NCBI GenBank assembly: GCA_023053685.1
Contig: JALIGW010000002.1
Coordinates: 250,056,356-250,120,355, forward strand
Length of the DNA: 64,000 bases
Origin: Diadophis punctatus similis
Taxonomy: Eukaryota > Chordata > Lepidosauria > Squamata > Dipsadidae
Reading direction: 5' to 3'
The translations under genes and the position numbers were made by a program. Position 1 is the stretch's first letter; each line of letters opens with the position of its first letter. Positions 45,170 through 61,269 of this stretch are shown in pieces. The notes below the pieces were generated by a model. That model searched no databases and was not told the DNA's origin. It worked only from the letters and a program-made list of their open reading frames with translations.

Positions 45170-45420
45170 CAGGGGTAAAATGCACTTATCTTTCCTACCG
45201 GCTCGCTAATATGCGCGCTCGTTTCACTAGCGAGTGCACTGTCAACTGCACATGCACAAAGCCTTCTGCGCATATGCAGAGGGTCAAAACAGGGATGTGA
45301 CAATGTCACGGTTTGGGGGGCGCAGCCTCCCGCCGCCGGCGCTACTGGCTCACCGAACCACCCACCGCCGGCGCTTCCAGCACTCATGAGCTGGATAGAG
45401 CCGGCTGCATTTCACCTCTG
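45170..45420. mobile_element. hAT-type MITE, unit 3
   Basis: Same ends and 8-bp flanks as 26359-26609. Confidence 0.8.
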
Positions 45421-45459
45421 GTGGAAGGTTTCCTGAAGCACAATGCACACTAAGGGCAC

Positions 45460-47783
<2,324 letters not shown>

Positions 47784-48300
47784 TACAGTCAAGTGAAAAA
47801 GAAACTACATCCTCTTTGATATCTTTGGTTTTACTTATCAGAACATAAAAATATCATCGCAACACAAAAGAATAATAGAATTGGAAAGGATCTTGGAGAT
47901 CTTCTAATCCAGCCCCTGCTGAAGCAGGAGACCCTACACCACAGGGCACCAACCAGTGGTCCGCGAGAAAATGTTGATGGTCCGTGGAGAAATCTTGGCC
48001 CCTGGGCCGTATATGGCTGAGAGCAATTAATCCAGCCCACACATGGGAACACATGGCTGCTCTGCCCAACATCACCCCGCTCACATGCCAGCCCACACTC
48101 TTAAGGCCGAGCGCAAACCTCACCTTGAGTATAGTGGTGCGAGCTTCATGAGCTGGAACAGGAAGGTAAGACCAAGAACTCACCGCGCTCAGCTGAACGG
48201 CTGCCTGGGGTGGGGGGGAAGGTTTAGCTGCCTTTTGGGGCTACATCTCTCCTGCGAGGCTGCCGGGTGGGAGGCCCAAGAAAAAGCACCTGCTAGATCG

Positions 48301-48394
48301 GCCCCCTGCAAACTCTCGTCTCTCGAGGAGCCCGGCCGAAGTTTCCCATGCAGCTTCAGTCAGCGCTCCTTGAGAGATGAGTTTGCAGGGGGCT
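48301..48394. repeat. Foldback, unit 3
   Basis: Same as in units 1 and 2. Confidence 0.75.
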
Positions 48395-48806
48395 GAGCTA
48401 CCGTCCGTAATGGACAGTGTACCCGTGTGGAGGAGCTACAACGAATCAGTCCTGTGAGTGTGACTACTACAGCTCTTTACCGGCTGGCGTAAATATATCG
48501 AGGTGGAATTCTGATGCCATGCAAATGAAAGTAGTGCTTCCCTCCTGCAGCTTCCAGCCATCGCAACCCCCACTTCGGCCCACTTGTGTAGCGCCCCGCC
48601 CCCCACCGCAACAGCACCATAATTTCATTCCAGTCGACGAGGGCTGCGCTGCTTTCTGCATGTTTCACCACCTGCAAAGTTGCACATTGTACTTGCCACC
48701 CCCTATGGCGGAGATTTCCAGCGCCACCAGCGGCAAGTCCCATATTCCAGAGATGTGGTAGTCACAGGACTGGCCCTTTGGTCATCGCGGAGCAGCTCCT
48801 CCACCC

Positions 48807-49111
48807 GGGAAAAGGAAAAGGAAAAGGAAAGAAAGGAGAGGGGAGGGGAGGGGAGGGAAGAGAAGGAAAGGAAAGAAAGGAAGAAGAGGAAGGGAAAGGA
48901 AAGGAAGGGAAGGAAAGGAAGAAGAGGAAAGGAAAGGAAGAAGAGGAGAGGAGAGAAGGGGAAAGGAAAGAAAGAAAGGAAAGGAAAGAAAAAGGAAAGA
49001 GGGAAAGAAAAGGAAGGGAAAGGAAAGGTAGAAGAGGAAAGAACAGGAAATGAGAGGTGATTAAAGGAAAGAGAAGGAAAAGGAAGTAAGGAAGGAAGGA
49101 AGGAAAGAAGG

Positions 49112-49186
<75 letters not shown>

Positions 49187-49199
49187 GAAAGGAAAGGAA
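48807..49199 (+). repeat. Purine tract, unit 3
   Basis: As in unit 1, with one GGAAG/GTAAG change near 49086 and different (GAAA)n length. Confidence 0.95.
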
Positions 49200-49222
49200 T
49201 AGCTAAAGCTTGGCTGACATAG

Positions 49223-49520
49223 GATTAGGCAACAGGACAATAGTCGCAAAACACATCAGCAAATCTACAACAGAATGGCTGGAAAAGAAAAGAATCAAGG
49301 GGTTTGCAAATGGCAGTCAAAGTCCAGACCTCAACCTGATTGGCAGGACCTAAAGAGAGTTGTGCACAAAAAAGCACCCACAAACCTCAATGTACTGAAG
49401 CAATGTTGTAAAGAAGAGTGGGCCAAAATTCCTCCATACCACTGCAAGAGACTGATTAAGACACACAGAAAAGAATTACTTCTAGTTGTTGCTGCTAAAG
49501 GTTGTTCTACCAATTATTGA
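49223..49520 (+). pseudogene. Tc1-type transposase remnant, unit 3
   Basis: Same frame and frameshift as in unit 1. Confidence 0.8.
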
Positions 49521-49917
49521 ATCATACATTTTTTTACACAGGTCTTCTCTGTTTTGGCTTTCTTTTTATAAAATAAATGATGGCCTGATGTAATATGTCA
49601 TATGTTGTTGTCTATCTGGAATTGTATTTATCTACTTTTAAGAATTGCTAAGGATTAAATGATTTTTACTATGTCCTGGTATGTAAAATAAAAAAAAGTC
49701 AAGCAGAGTGTACTTTCTTTTTCACATGACTGTATATCTAGAAGTCCTGGGGAGAGATTATACATTGGGAGATACAGTATGTACGTTCAGAGAGAAATAA
49801 AAATACAATATGGAGATAATCCATATTTTTCAAGGCTGAAAAATATCTCAAAATGGTTACAGTCAAACCTTCTGCGCTAATGTTAATAAGGAATCTGATA
49901 AATTTGATGATTGCTCA

Positions 49918-50258
49918 TATGTTGAGATGGCAAAGCTGAAGTTCAGGCCTCAACAGGCTTCTGAAGCCACAGGAAATTTCACAGGAAACCACTGGCCTGT
50001 GGGTTAGGCATGCTTGACTATTTTTATAATTTCTACATTTCTATATTTTATTTGTTGTGCATCAGCTGCCTCTTATGTAACAAAGCGAAAGCAAAGAAAT
50101 GTATAAATATCTGCCTTGCACTATGCTCAGGGTTCCTTCCTTCTTAGGAGGGACCCAACTTTATTCAGCTGAATAAATGTGTTGGCTTTATCAACACACA
50201 CACTTGGACTCTGTCTTTTATTTCACTGAGCCACATCTGTCAATCAGAGTTATGTCAG
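49918..50258 (+). mobile_element. Probable solo LTR, unit 3
   Basis: TATAAAT at 50102-50108, AATAAA downstream. Confidence 0.5.
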
Positions 50259-50496
50259 GGAAGTTTGGTGTCCAATAAATTTTATGAATAAATAAATTCA
50301 CCTGAACAGTCAAAATATTCAATAGCCATTTTTTTTAAATGCTGGGTTAAGCACAGTTGAACCTGGTTAATACACGGATGGGGGCACCAATAGAAAACAC
50401 GGTGGAATGGAAGTAAAACAAAACAACAGTTGCAACTCAAAAAGACCAGAGGCACATAAGTCCAATCTTGTTGCCCGGAAAACATCAGGTCCATAA

Positions 50497-50688
50497 CAGA
50501 ATAACTGAGTTGGGAGGGACCTTGGAGGTCTTCTAGTCCATCCCCAATTCAGGCAGGAGACTCGTCTAGTCCATTGCGAACAAATGGCTGTCCAATCCTC
50601 CTCTTAAAACCCGCCAATGATGGAGCACCCACAACCTCTGGAGTGAAGCCATTCCCAAAGAATCCACCTTGTCTTTTAAATCTTCCCA
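50497..50688 (-). mobile_element. CR1 3' fragment, unit 3
   Basis: Copy of 10930-11121. Confidence 0.75.
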
Positions 50689-50878
50689 CCAGCAGAAAAT
50701 TGCACCCACCACTTTCACAGCGTGCAGCACCAGCGGACCTAAATCTGGGGAGGGGAGGAACCTGCAGAAGGAGCAGCTGACATGCTTCAGCCCAGTTGCT
50801 TCTCTGCTTCCCCATCATGGAGGAAAGCAAACGGTCCTACTTTCTCCCGGACTCTCCTCCCACCTGCCCTCAACTCAC

Positions 50879-51050
50879 CTTCCAGCTGCTGCTTCGATCC
50901 TGGGAAGAGCAGAAAAGCCGCTCTGCACACCAACTTCCTCCCATGAGCCATGCGGAAGAGGAAGTTGATCTGCGTTTCTCCTCTCCTCCCATCCTTTCTA
51001 GCAATGCAGTGTTGGTGGCTTTTTAGGCATACATGTTGCCTGACCGCCAT
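50879..51050 (-). other. Candidate first exon of the unit 3 zinc-finger gene
   Basis: Same donor and spacing. The variable codon reads ETQI here. Confidence 0.4.
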
Positions 51051-51232
51051 CTAGCGAAAGGAGGTAGAACAACACGCTTGTCCAATCTCCACCAAGGCGT
51101 TTGGAAGATGTTTTCAGTGATTATATGGCAGTAGCTCTTTTTCGACTCCTAGCAACGGACCTTTGCAACTGAGCCAAGTGAAATAGTGAAATGTGACATT
51201 ACGTAGCTTCGTTTTTGGTGCCTTTGGGTCAG

Positions 51233-51400
51233 TCTTTTTTTTTTGAAAAAGTTTTTTATTTTTTCCTTCACCTCTTTTACAATTCAATAATCATATACCT
51301 TAAATTATTACAATAAAATACAGTGTTTTACTTTTATACTCCATCATTCACGTCAATATCTTATACATACACTTACATATCATCAGTCTATTCTAAGGTG
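51233..51400 (-). mobile_element. L1-like 3' fragment, unit 3
   Basis: Copy of 11669-11836. 51401-51632 is low-complexity as in unit 1. Confidence 0.5.
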
Positions 51401-52081
51401 ACCAGATTTTATTTTTTGTAAAGCGGGACACCATTGACGGGTGTGTGTGTGTGTTTCTATGGGAGTAAGACGGGAGGGGTCCGTCTCTCTTATCCTGCAG
51501 CTTTGTGCACCCCCCCCAAACACCCCCCCTTCATCGCAGCCAGGGGTGGGTTCCTACTGGCGCAGGCTTACCTGTTTGTTGCCGCAGAGGGGTGAAATCC
51601 TGCCGGTTTGGCCGGGCCAGTCGTTCGGCGTAGACACCAGTGGCATAAGAATTCCACATTGTTTCCAAGAAAAGAAAATGTCCATAAAATCACAAGTCAA
51701 CCCCAATACGAAGGAGAACCAGTTTTAAAGAAATGTACCACCAATGGAATAAAATCTGGGGAGAGAAGGAATATGTAGCAACTGACATGTTTCAATCAAA
51801 TTGCTTCTTATGGCTTTTGAACCATGAAGGTCACCTGCAGGGCAAAACAGCCTTTACATGTGAAATTTTGTACTTCTTTTATCACTGCCCTAAACTCCCC
51901 CAATATATTTGCTATTCGTACGGTTTCTTCCACTTGCGTGCCTCGTTCTTGACACAATCCGAACAGACATGCTTGGTGCGCTGAATTTTTGGAGCTGTTC
52001 AGAAAAAAAGAATGTTGAATCCCCCTGTGTCTCTTCTGCTCTTACTTTATTTTATTTATTTTTATTTATTTTTTGGAGGTT

Positions 52082-52315
52082 AGAGCCGAGATGGTGCAGT
52101 GGTTAAATGCAGCACTGCAGGCTACTGCTAGTTCAGCAGTTCAGCTGTTCAAATCTCACCGGCTCAAGGTTGACTCAGCCTTCCATCCTTCCGAGGTGGG
52201 TAAAATGAGGAGCCAGATTGTTGGGGGCAATATGCTGAACTCTGTAAACCGCTTAGAGAGGGCTGTAAAGCACTATGAAGTGGTATATAAGTCTAAGTGC
52301 TAAGTGCTAAGTGCT
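52082..52315 (+). mobile_element. tRNA-derived SINE, left copy, unit 3
   Basis: Copy of 12513-12746. Confidence 0.85.
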
Positions 52316-52480
52316 TAGGTTCTTCTATGCCGCCCTACTCCCTGAGGACTCAGGGCGGCCTACAACATTTTAATAAAACAACCAACCAAATCATTAAAAA
52401 GCAATTTAAAAACAATTAATAACATCTATATCACACAAACATACATGGGGGAGAACATCCGATGTAATAGTCTCACAAAA

Positions 52481-54005
52481 TTACCCCGCCTGCAGGAAGA
52501 GCCATGTCTTAATGGCTTTTTGGAAGGCCAGCAGGGTGGGGATAATCCGGATCTCCAGGGGGAGTTGGTTCCAGAGAACTGGGGCCCCTACAGAGAAGGC
52601 CCTCCCCCTAGGCCCCGCCAGTCGGCATTGTTTGGCTGACGGGACCTGGAGGAGGCCCACCCTGTGGGACCTCACTGGTCGAAGGGAAGTGTGTGGGAGG
52701 ATGGGGTCCCGGAGGTAACCTGGTCCTAAGCCATGTAGGGCTTTAAAGATGATGATCAACACCTTGAATTGCACCCAGAGACCGATGGGCAGCCAATGCA
52801 GCTGGCGGAGTATCGGTGTTACGTGGGGATATCGTGAAACACCCACCATAGCACGCGCAGCCGCATTTTGCACCAATTGGAGTATCCGGATACTCTTCAG
52901 GGGTAGCCCCATGTAGAGCGCGTTACAGTAATCCAGTCTAGAGGTGACAAGGGCATGAGTAACTGTGAGTAGAGCCTCCTTCTCTAAGTATGGTCGCAAT
53001 TGGTACACCAGGCGAACCTGTGCAAAAGCTCCCCTAGCCACAGCTGTAAGATGTTGGTCTAATTTTAGCTGTGGATCTAGGAGAACTCTTAAATTGCGAA
53101 CCCGTTCTGAGGGGGTTAAATTTTCTCCCCCAAGAACCAAAGAGGGACAGTCAGAATAGTCCTTAGGGGGCAATATCCAGAGCCACTCAGTCTTATCGGG
53201 GTTAAGCTTGAGTCTGTTCCTCCCCATCTAGATCCTGACATCGTCCAAGCATCGACACATTACGTCCACTGCCTCCCTGAATTGACACGGGGTGGAAATG
53301 TACAGCTGGGTGTCATCAGCGTACTGTTGAAAACTCACCCCGTGTCGACGGATGATCTCCCCTAGCGGTTTCATGTAATTCAGGGGCCTAGGAGACGACC
53401 TCTGCCCTCCTGCCAACACCGACTGCGTCCTATCAGCAAGGTAAGAGAACCACCGCAAAACAGTGCCTCCCACTCCCACCTCGCCGAGGCGACGCAGCAG
53501 GATACCATGGTCGATGGTATCAAAAGTCGCCGAGAGGTCAAGTAGCACCAGGATGGAAGAATAACCCCCATCCCGGGCTCGCCAGAGATCATCCATCAGG
53601 GCGACCAAGACAGTTTCTGTACTGTAGCCGCGTCTGAAACCCGATTGAAAGGAATCTAGATAATCGGTTTCCTCCAATAACCGTAGCAGCTGACAAGCTA
53701 CCACCTTCTCAACAACTTTCCCTATAAAAGGTAAATTGGAGACAGGACGAAAGTTTTTCAATTCCGCCGGGTCCAGGGAAGGCTTCTTCAGGAGGGGGTC
53801 TCACCACCGCAACCTTTAAAGACTGCGATACGGATCCCTCCCTAAAAGAAGCGTTGATCACCGCCTGGATCCAGCCGCATGCCACCTCCCTGCTGGCCGA
53901 AACCAGCCAGGAGGGGCACGGGTCCAATAAACAGATGGAAGAGCTCATCGCACCCACAGCCTTGTCCACGTCATCAGGAGTCACTTGCTCAAACTCTTCC
54001 CACAA
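52481..54005 (-). pseudogene. LINE ORF2 reverse-transcriptase part, unit 3
   Basis: Same TAG (53228-53230), frameshift and missing motif. Confidence 0.85.
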
Positions 54006-54047
54006 AGATGAACTAAGACTTGCCCCTGTCAGCTCATTTTCACCAAA

Positions 54048-54290
54048 AGAGCTGAAGTGGTGCAGTGGTTAAATGCAGCCATTGCAGGCTGACTGCTAGT
54101 TCAACAGTTCAGCTGTTCAAATCTCACTAGGCTCAAGGTTGACTCAGCCTTCCATCCTTCCGAGGTGGGTAAAATGAGGAGCCAGATTGTTGGGGGCAAT
54201 ATGCTGAACTCTGTAAACCGCTTAGAGAGGGCTGTAAAGCACTATGAAGCGGTATATAAGAAAAGTGCTATTGCTATTGCTATTGCTATT
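54048..54290 (+). mobile_element. tRNA-derived SINE, right copy, unit 3
   Basis: Copy of 16441-16683. Confidence 0.85.
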
Positions 54291-55421
54291 TGGCTCTGTC
54301 CAGCCACAATCCAGGTTCAACCGAATCTGAGCGACTTTATCCGTCAGAAACTGCGCGAATTCCTCAGCTCTACCTTGCAAGTGTTCCTCGCTCCCCCCTT
54401 TAGCAAGGAGGGAGCGAGTCACCCTAAACAAGGCAGCTGGGCGCGAATCTGCGGACGCAATAAGAGCGGAAAAATGAACGCGTTTTGCCGCCCTTATTGC
54501 CACTAAATAAGATTTGATGTAGGTTCTTAAAAGTGTTCGATCAGACTCAGATTTACTGGCTCTCCAGCGTCGCTCCAGACGTCTCTTGTGGCGCTTCATC
54601 TCCCACAGCTCCTCGGTAAACCAGGGAGCTTTCCGGGATCCACTGCCACGGAGAGGTCGCAAAGGCGCAATCTGATCTAATGCCCCTGTTGCTGCGGTGT
54701 TCCAGGCAGCTACCAGGGACTCAGATGAATTGTGGATCAGGGTTTCAGGTATTTCCCCAAGATCCCTCTGGAATCCTTCCGGCTCCATTAGGCGTCTGGG
54801 GCGGAACCACCTAGTCGGTCCCGCCTCCCTGCGGGGGAGGAGTGGGGCTGTGAAATCTAGCCTCAGTAGGAAATGATCTGACCATGACAATGGGGTGATG
54901 ACTATATCCCCAAGTTTCAGATCATCTCTCCACTGCCCCGAGAGAAATACTAGGTCCAGCATGTGACCTCCCTCGTGAGTCGGACTCTGGATTACCTGGG
55001 TCAGATCCATGGTTGTCATGGAATCCATGAACTCCTGAGCTGCACCCGAGGTTTCGCCCACCGCTGGCAGGTTAAAGTTCCCCAGAACCATAAGCCTGGG
55101 GAACTCCACCGCCAGGCTTGCTACTGCCTCAAGCAGCTCAGGTTGGGCCTTGTTCACACAGCTGGGAGGCAGGTACGCCAACAAAAGGCCCACCTGAACC
55201 CCTACATCCAACTTCAGAAGGAGAGTCTCACACCCGACAATCTCCAGGGCAGGGCTCCTACGAGGATACAGATTTCGGGGCATTATAATAACCACTCCTC
55301 CCCCCTTTCCCTGGGATTGCGGCTGATGCATCACTGAGTACCCGTCTGGGCATATCTCAGAGAGGGCTACTCCCCCCTCCAGGCCCAGCCAGGTCTCAGT
55401 TATGCATGCCAGGTCGACTCC
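54291..55421 (-). pseudogene. LINE ORF2 endonuclease part, unit 3
   Basis: Open frame as in unit 1. GNFN in place of GDFN here too. Confidence 0.85.
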
Positions 55422-55978
55422 TGCTAAGTTGGCTCCTGGTGGGCCATTCATGAGTTTTAGCCAAATAGAAGGAAAAGACACCGGACAGTTTCTCCTTGGG
55501 ATGAACGGCCCCATGTGAGAGTAGGGTACGTTCTTTTATTAGGTTCAAACAAAGGAAGGATGGACATGATTACATCAAAACACACATGATGAACTTTAGT
55601 CCAATGATATTGTTACAGCGTGGCAGAACTCTGCCCCATTACAGGGGGAATGGGTGGGAGACAGGTAAGGAGGGGGGGGTGATGAATGCATCTCACTAAT
55701 TGGTATCTGTCAGGCACAGCTCGCATTCCAATGTCCGTTGGAGTTGATAATTTCCAGATACGGGGAGGGCTGTGCTGGGCTCTTTGTACGTAGGCTGACA
55801 AAGGTCAGGATGTGAGCTTTTGAGGAATGCAAAAGGAGTGTGTCGTATCTGCCTGACCCCAAAAGGCTGTGCTAGCCCTCAGAAAACAAGCTAATACTTT
55901 TTCACATGTGAATCAAATAGCAAATACAATGCATTTTGTTACAAGGATATAATATACATATAAAATAATATTGCAACA
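55422..55978 (-). repeat. 3' LTR, unit 3
   Basis: 557 bp with the shared 3'-LTR variants; polypurine candidate at 55979-55996. Confidence 0.9.
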
Positions 55979-56044
55979 TCTCTATTTTTATTTTTTAAAT
56001 GATGAGGACAAAAACTAACATAAGTAAAAGACAAACATATCATA

Positions 56045-57998
56045 TCACAAAGTTTTTCCATTGTTGGTCATACAAAAAGGACGCTTCATAGGTGACTGTC
56101 CAGAGTCCATACAATCACTGTTGTCCTCTGCATCCAGAAGGCACTTGCTTTCGCTGACATGAACGTCCTTCCTAGCAGAGGGAAAAAAGGCTTTGCATAG
56201 CTGGAATAGAGAAGGTATGCACTGAATGAAACAACAAAGTGAGACAAGTAGGACAATGATACACATGATGGATGAAAAAATGGTCCTTAACCAAGAGCTA
56301 TCCGGTAACCAAGACCACAGACCATTCCACCAGGCTGGCAATACTTCTTCGCGAATCTGAGAAGCCAGCTCCTTTAAGGAGGCGATCTGATGCTTGACCA
56401 ACTGAGAGGTGTCTGACAGGTTGAAACAACACATATTTTTGACAGATTCACAGCCTAAATGATGCAATAACAACAGAAAATCAATAGCAGCACAATTATC
56501 TAAAACAGCGTGTCTGAGCTCCATCTGATTCAAGGCGGCTACTGCTGTAGATGTGATATTGATAGTTTTTGCAAGGGAACAAGCGATGCGGTGAGCTGTC
56601 CTGTGGTTGTGCATTGCTAATGCCGGAGCGCCCACTATAGACATAGCAAGGGAAATATACTCAGCTTCGCTAAAAAGATAAATCGAGCTGTCACATGATT
56701 CGTCAAGGACTACCGACGACCTCCTTGTCCGTGGACTGAGGTCCTGTTTGGTCGGTAGTACTGCAGTAAGACGACTCAAACAACAATGTGTATCTGACAA
56801 ATTAGCAGGTATATAGTTGAATGTTTTTTGACCACATGTGAAAAATCAACCAGCAGGAAGCAAAACATGAGCCCAATTGTAAGAAATGTTCTCATAAGTG
56901 GAACAGTTGCCAGGAAAGATTCCCGTAGGCATACAATTTTGTGTGAGAGAAGCAGTACAGTTTTCAATGCGGGCACATGGAATGTTGTGTCCGCTGGCTA
57001 CAAAGGGTGTGGTAAGAGACATGGCACTGACTGGAAGCTTCCTTGTGATGGGGCCCCAATGTGGAGAGTCGCCATAATCAATTTTCTCCCCTTTTGTAAA
57101 CATAGCCAGCTGGATGTCATTTAATATGGCAGATAAAGGTGTGCAAACTGGTATTAAACAACTCCCTAATAATGTATGCATATCCAGGGTTTCACTTAAA
57201 CAAAAACTTGAAACGTTTACCTGTTCTGCTAACCGCATCCACAGGTTGTATGTCAAACGAGTGTGCAAATCATGGGAAGGAGCTGACCTTTCTATCCTAT
57301 GTGTAAGAGACCCAGTATATACATCTGATGGTTCCTGTATCTTGTAAGAACCGCGATGGGAGGGTGGTCGTGCAATGACCCCCCATGGTTCCCATCCTAT
57401 GGGATGGACAAAAATTCCTTTTGAGGACCACTTCCCTAATCTAGTAGTCATGTCACAATAATGCGTCCCTATTGTTAAATTGGAGGGTTTCAGGATGACC
57501 AAAATGAGCTGACGTGGAGAGTGTCTTTTTGACAACGTAACAGTCAGGTGAAGTGGTAATAATCTCTCTGTCTTTAAGCCAATGGGAATATGGCAAATGT
57601 GCAATGCCCCTTATGTCTGTGCACGTAAGTGTCAAAGGTGTGTTTTCATGTTGCTCAGCCCTTTTGGGGCTTTGCAAAATGCGCGGGCTATCTTCTACGG
57701 GGGAAGCTTCACAGCGTATTAAAAAGATAAGCAATATTAATATTATACCAAACAATAGGAAAATAACATTATGATAGGAAAAAGTTCTACAATCTACAGG
57801 TTTCATGAACTCCTGCCAACACGACAGGGGGTAACCTGGAGGGTTTCTTTGAAATAAAGGACATCCTTCTGGTGGTGCATATGGCGGAAGGTGGCCTGCC
57901 CTGTTCTCCAGTCGGAAGTTAATTGATGCTTGGCATCTCTGGGCGTGTGTGGTGGTAATTTGGGAAGAAAAGGTCTTACGTGTCTTCCGGGAACCCAA
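56045..57998 (-). pseudogene. env: ERV env, unit 3
   Basis: Same three frames and TGA (56846-56848). Private change LPVSAM for LPVNAM in SU. Confidence 0.85.
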
Positions 57999-58922
57999 AG
58001 AACTCGATCAGGAAGTTGGATTGCCGCGTATCCTCTTCCCCAGGTAATAAGGTCAGCAGGACCTCGCCAAGTCAGGTCCGGAAGGCAGCGATAATAAACG
58101 GGAGGTCGAGGTGAAGCAACTGGAGCAGCTGCAAAATGGCGAGTCACAGCTGAGGATGGTGGGCTGCCGGTAAGATTCAAGAAGTTCAGAGTATAAAGAC
58201 AAAGATTAAGCGTGTTTTGCAATGCCGGGAGACCAGGGGGCATTTTTCCCCTTTTGCCAACATACCTGTCCAGGGCGTGTTTTAAGGTTTGATTGGCACG
58301 TTCAGCCAGCGCCTGACCTTGACTGTTGTAAGGTATGCCAAATTTATGCACAATGTCCCATTGGTTGCAAAAGGCAGCAAATGCTGCACTAGTGTAAGCA
58401 GGACCATTGTCAGTTTTTAGTTCTTTTGGGCGTCCCAGCGATGCAAAAGTCCGAATACAATGATTGATAACATGTTTGGTGGCTTCGCCCCTCTGGGGGG
58501 ATGCCATGATATAGCCTGAGTATGTATCAATGGAAACATGCAAATATTTCCAAGGGGCAAACGGAGGATATTGAGTAACATCCATTTGCCAAATTTGGCA
58601 ACACTGTCCCCCTAGGGTTAACCCCCATGGGAAGAGAGTTTGCCTGTTGGCTACAAGTAGGGCACTGCGGAACAATGGCAGAGGCCTCATTTGCAGTGAT
58701 GCCAAATTGTTTCATAAGCGCTTTTTTATTTTGATGAAAATAGGAATGACTCTCCCATGGGGTGGGAGCAGTCGAAGTCAAAAAAGAAAAAGAATTGGTG
58801 GCAGCGGCTGCCGCAGCGTCAACAATGTCATTACCTTTCTGGAGAATTCCAGGAAAAGGTTGATGGCTTCGAATATGAGAAACATTGAAAAAATGGGTAC
58901 GAACAGAAATTAACCTTTGCAA
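57803..58922 (-). pseudogene. pol: ERV integrase, unit 3
   Basis: As unit 1, with the shared frameshift after the HHCC domain and no 7-bp duplication. Confidence 0.85.
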
Positions 58923-60573
58923 AGATTAAAAAAAGCGAGAGTAATTGTGGCTCCAATGAGGGAGAAAGATAAGCCTCATAGATTGTTTTCACAATCTGAG
59001 TTACATAGAGGCTATCCAAAATCAGATTGAAAGGTTCATTTGGAAAAATAGAAAAGGCCAAAATAGAAGCTGCAAGCTCCGCACGCTGAGCGGAAGTCTG
59101 CGGGGGGGGGGTAATTTTAGTACACCACTGGCCATCCTGCTGCCAGGCACAAGCTGCATATGCTTTGCTTTCATCAGCAAAAATAGTCATGGCCTGAGGA
59201 AGCAGACTAGGAGAATATGGGGTGTGCCATTGCAGGGGGATGGTTTTTAAAAGGGCCAGTCTAGGATCAGGGGGTGCATGGCAAGAAATCGCACCTGGCC
59301 AGTCGGCGAGGGCGAATTGAAGGTCTTCCGAACTAGCAAACAAAGTCTCCCAAGCCGACAAAGAACAAGGAACAAAAATCGTAGAAGGCTCAATTCCAGC
59401 CAGTAACTTTGTTCTGACACGGGCTTTTGCAATCAGGGCTGCAAAAAGAGCAGGTTTTTGAGAGATAGTGGATCTGGGAGTGTGAGACAAGTGAACCCAT
59501 TCAATAATCAATAGTTTTAAAGTTTTTTGCACCACAACCCCCGTAGGGAGCCCAAGAGTATTTCATATGATAAAATCAAGGGGGGTGTCGTCCTGAAGGC
59601 GATTCACCCAAATTTTAGCAAGAGCTTCATTTACTTCTTTCAACACTTGCTGATGTGTTTCATCTAATGTAATAACATCTGCAGGGTTTTTTCCCAAGGT
59701 TAACGCAGAAAACAATGGAGCCAATTGATGGGTTGAGAGCCCCATATACGGGCGTGCCCAGTTAATGGAGCCCAAATATTGGTGCAATTGTACTAGTGTA
59801 GGGGTGAGGGGCAAGTCTAATTTTGGCATTGCAGGCGCAGCATGAGAAGCCAAAAGCTTATGACCCAGGTACGAAAAAGGTTGTACTGTTTGAACCTTCT
59901 CTGGAGCTATATGCAAGACGTGTTTGTGGAGAAGGTTGGTCAAAAAAGGTAATGTTGCTAAAACTGTACCTGGGGGTCCTCCTGCTGCAACCAAAATATC
60001 ATCCATATAATGATACACTAAAAAGTGAGGGTGTGCTGTCCGATACAGCTGCAAGGTTTTATCTATAAAATATTGACACAGAGTAGGACTATTGAGCATT
60101 CCCTGAGGCAAAACCGTCCATTGATAGCGAGAAGCAGGTTTAGAATTATTAAATTCCGGGACTGTAAATGCAAACAGTTTGCGATCATTCTCATGAAGTG
60201 GTATAGAAAAAAAGGCATCCTTTAAATCAATGACCATGAGATCCCAGTCCTGAGGAATCAAATTTGGGTTGGGAAGGCCGCATTGCAGCGCTCCCATGGG
60301 TTGGAGAATTTTATTAATGGACCTTAAATCATGTAAAAAACGCCATTTGCCAGATTTCTTTATTATCACAAACACGGGAGTGTTATATGGGCTCAGGGAC
60401 AGCTCAAGGTGTCCTTTTTGCAAGTGTTCCTGCACTAATTCTGTTAAAGCCCTAAGCTTCTCCTGGGTCAATGGCCACTGATCGACCCAAACAGGGGTTT
60501 CAGTTTTCAAAGTTAAGTGCAAGGGGTCAAAAGGCAAAACAGAAAAAGACATGACAGACAGAAGGAAAGGCAA
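58831..60573 (-). pseudogene. pol: ERV reverse transcriptase and RNase H, unit 3
   Basis: RT (59563-60573) ends at a private TGA (59563-59565), where units 1 and 2 have a Cys codon after DFII. Downstream the frame is open again (58831-59535). With 10 G near 59102-59111, RNase H reads on (QTSAQRAELAAS, ILDSLYVTQ), with GAA where units 1 and 2 have TAA. Confidence 0.9.
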
Positions 60574-61267
60574 TTATTGCAAAGTTAGTTTGGCATTAAA
60601 TTGGTGAAGGAGAACACGGCCCCACAAATTGACATGGATAGGCACAATGACCGGTTTGATGTGAGCTATTACAGAGGAATCAGGAGAAGTAACTGGCAGC
60701 CAATGCTTACTGATTTTTGCAGTTTGGAAGCCACCTACACCGCGGACCGTGGGAGAGGCTTCAACAGGCCAATCGGACGGCCACTCCTCCTCATGGATGA
60801 CCGAAACGTCCGCTCTGGTATCTAGAATACCAAGAGATTTGAAATTTAGCTGACGGGCGGGCATGTTTTATTGTTTGTTCTATTACCATGGCTTCGTGGC
60901 TTTCACAATAATCATCCGGGTCTGTTTCGAGGGGGACCGGGATGGCCGTGGCTACCAGGGACCCCTCGGGAACATGCATCGGGACATTAGGAATAAAGAT
61001 CAAAGCAACAGAGGAAAAATCAGAAGAGTTAATAAGAAAAGGAGTAGCAATAACCCCTTGAGATATGAAATCACGATGAGGAAAAACTAAAAGAGGCATC
61101 TTAGAGGGTAGTGGAATAGAAGTAGCCGGGATGACAGGAAGAAAATGAGAGGAGCCAGGCATGGGATCATCAATAGATTTACTTGCTAAAAGATTAAAAT
61201 AAGAGGGAAAATAAGAAGCGGACATGGCAGCATCAGCCTTTGGTGTGGGGCTGGCTGAGCGCCCCAT
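60574..61267 (-). pseudogene. pro: ERV pro, unit 3
   Basis: Same Asp-Thr-Arg active site; private SSHFLP for SSYFLP upstream. Confidence 0.75.
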
Positions 61268-61269
61268 GA

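Larger units (their letters stand above)
47786..49732 (+). mobile_element. Composite Tc1/mariner element, unit 3
   Basis: Inverted repeats and TA flanks intact. CR1 scrap at 47868-47940. Confidence 0.8.
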
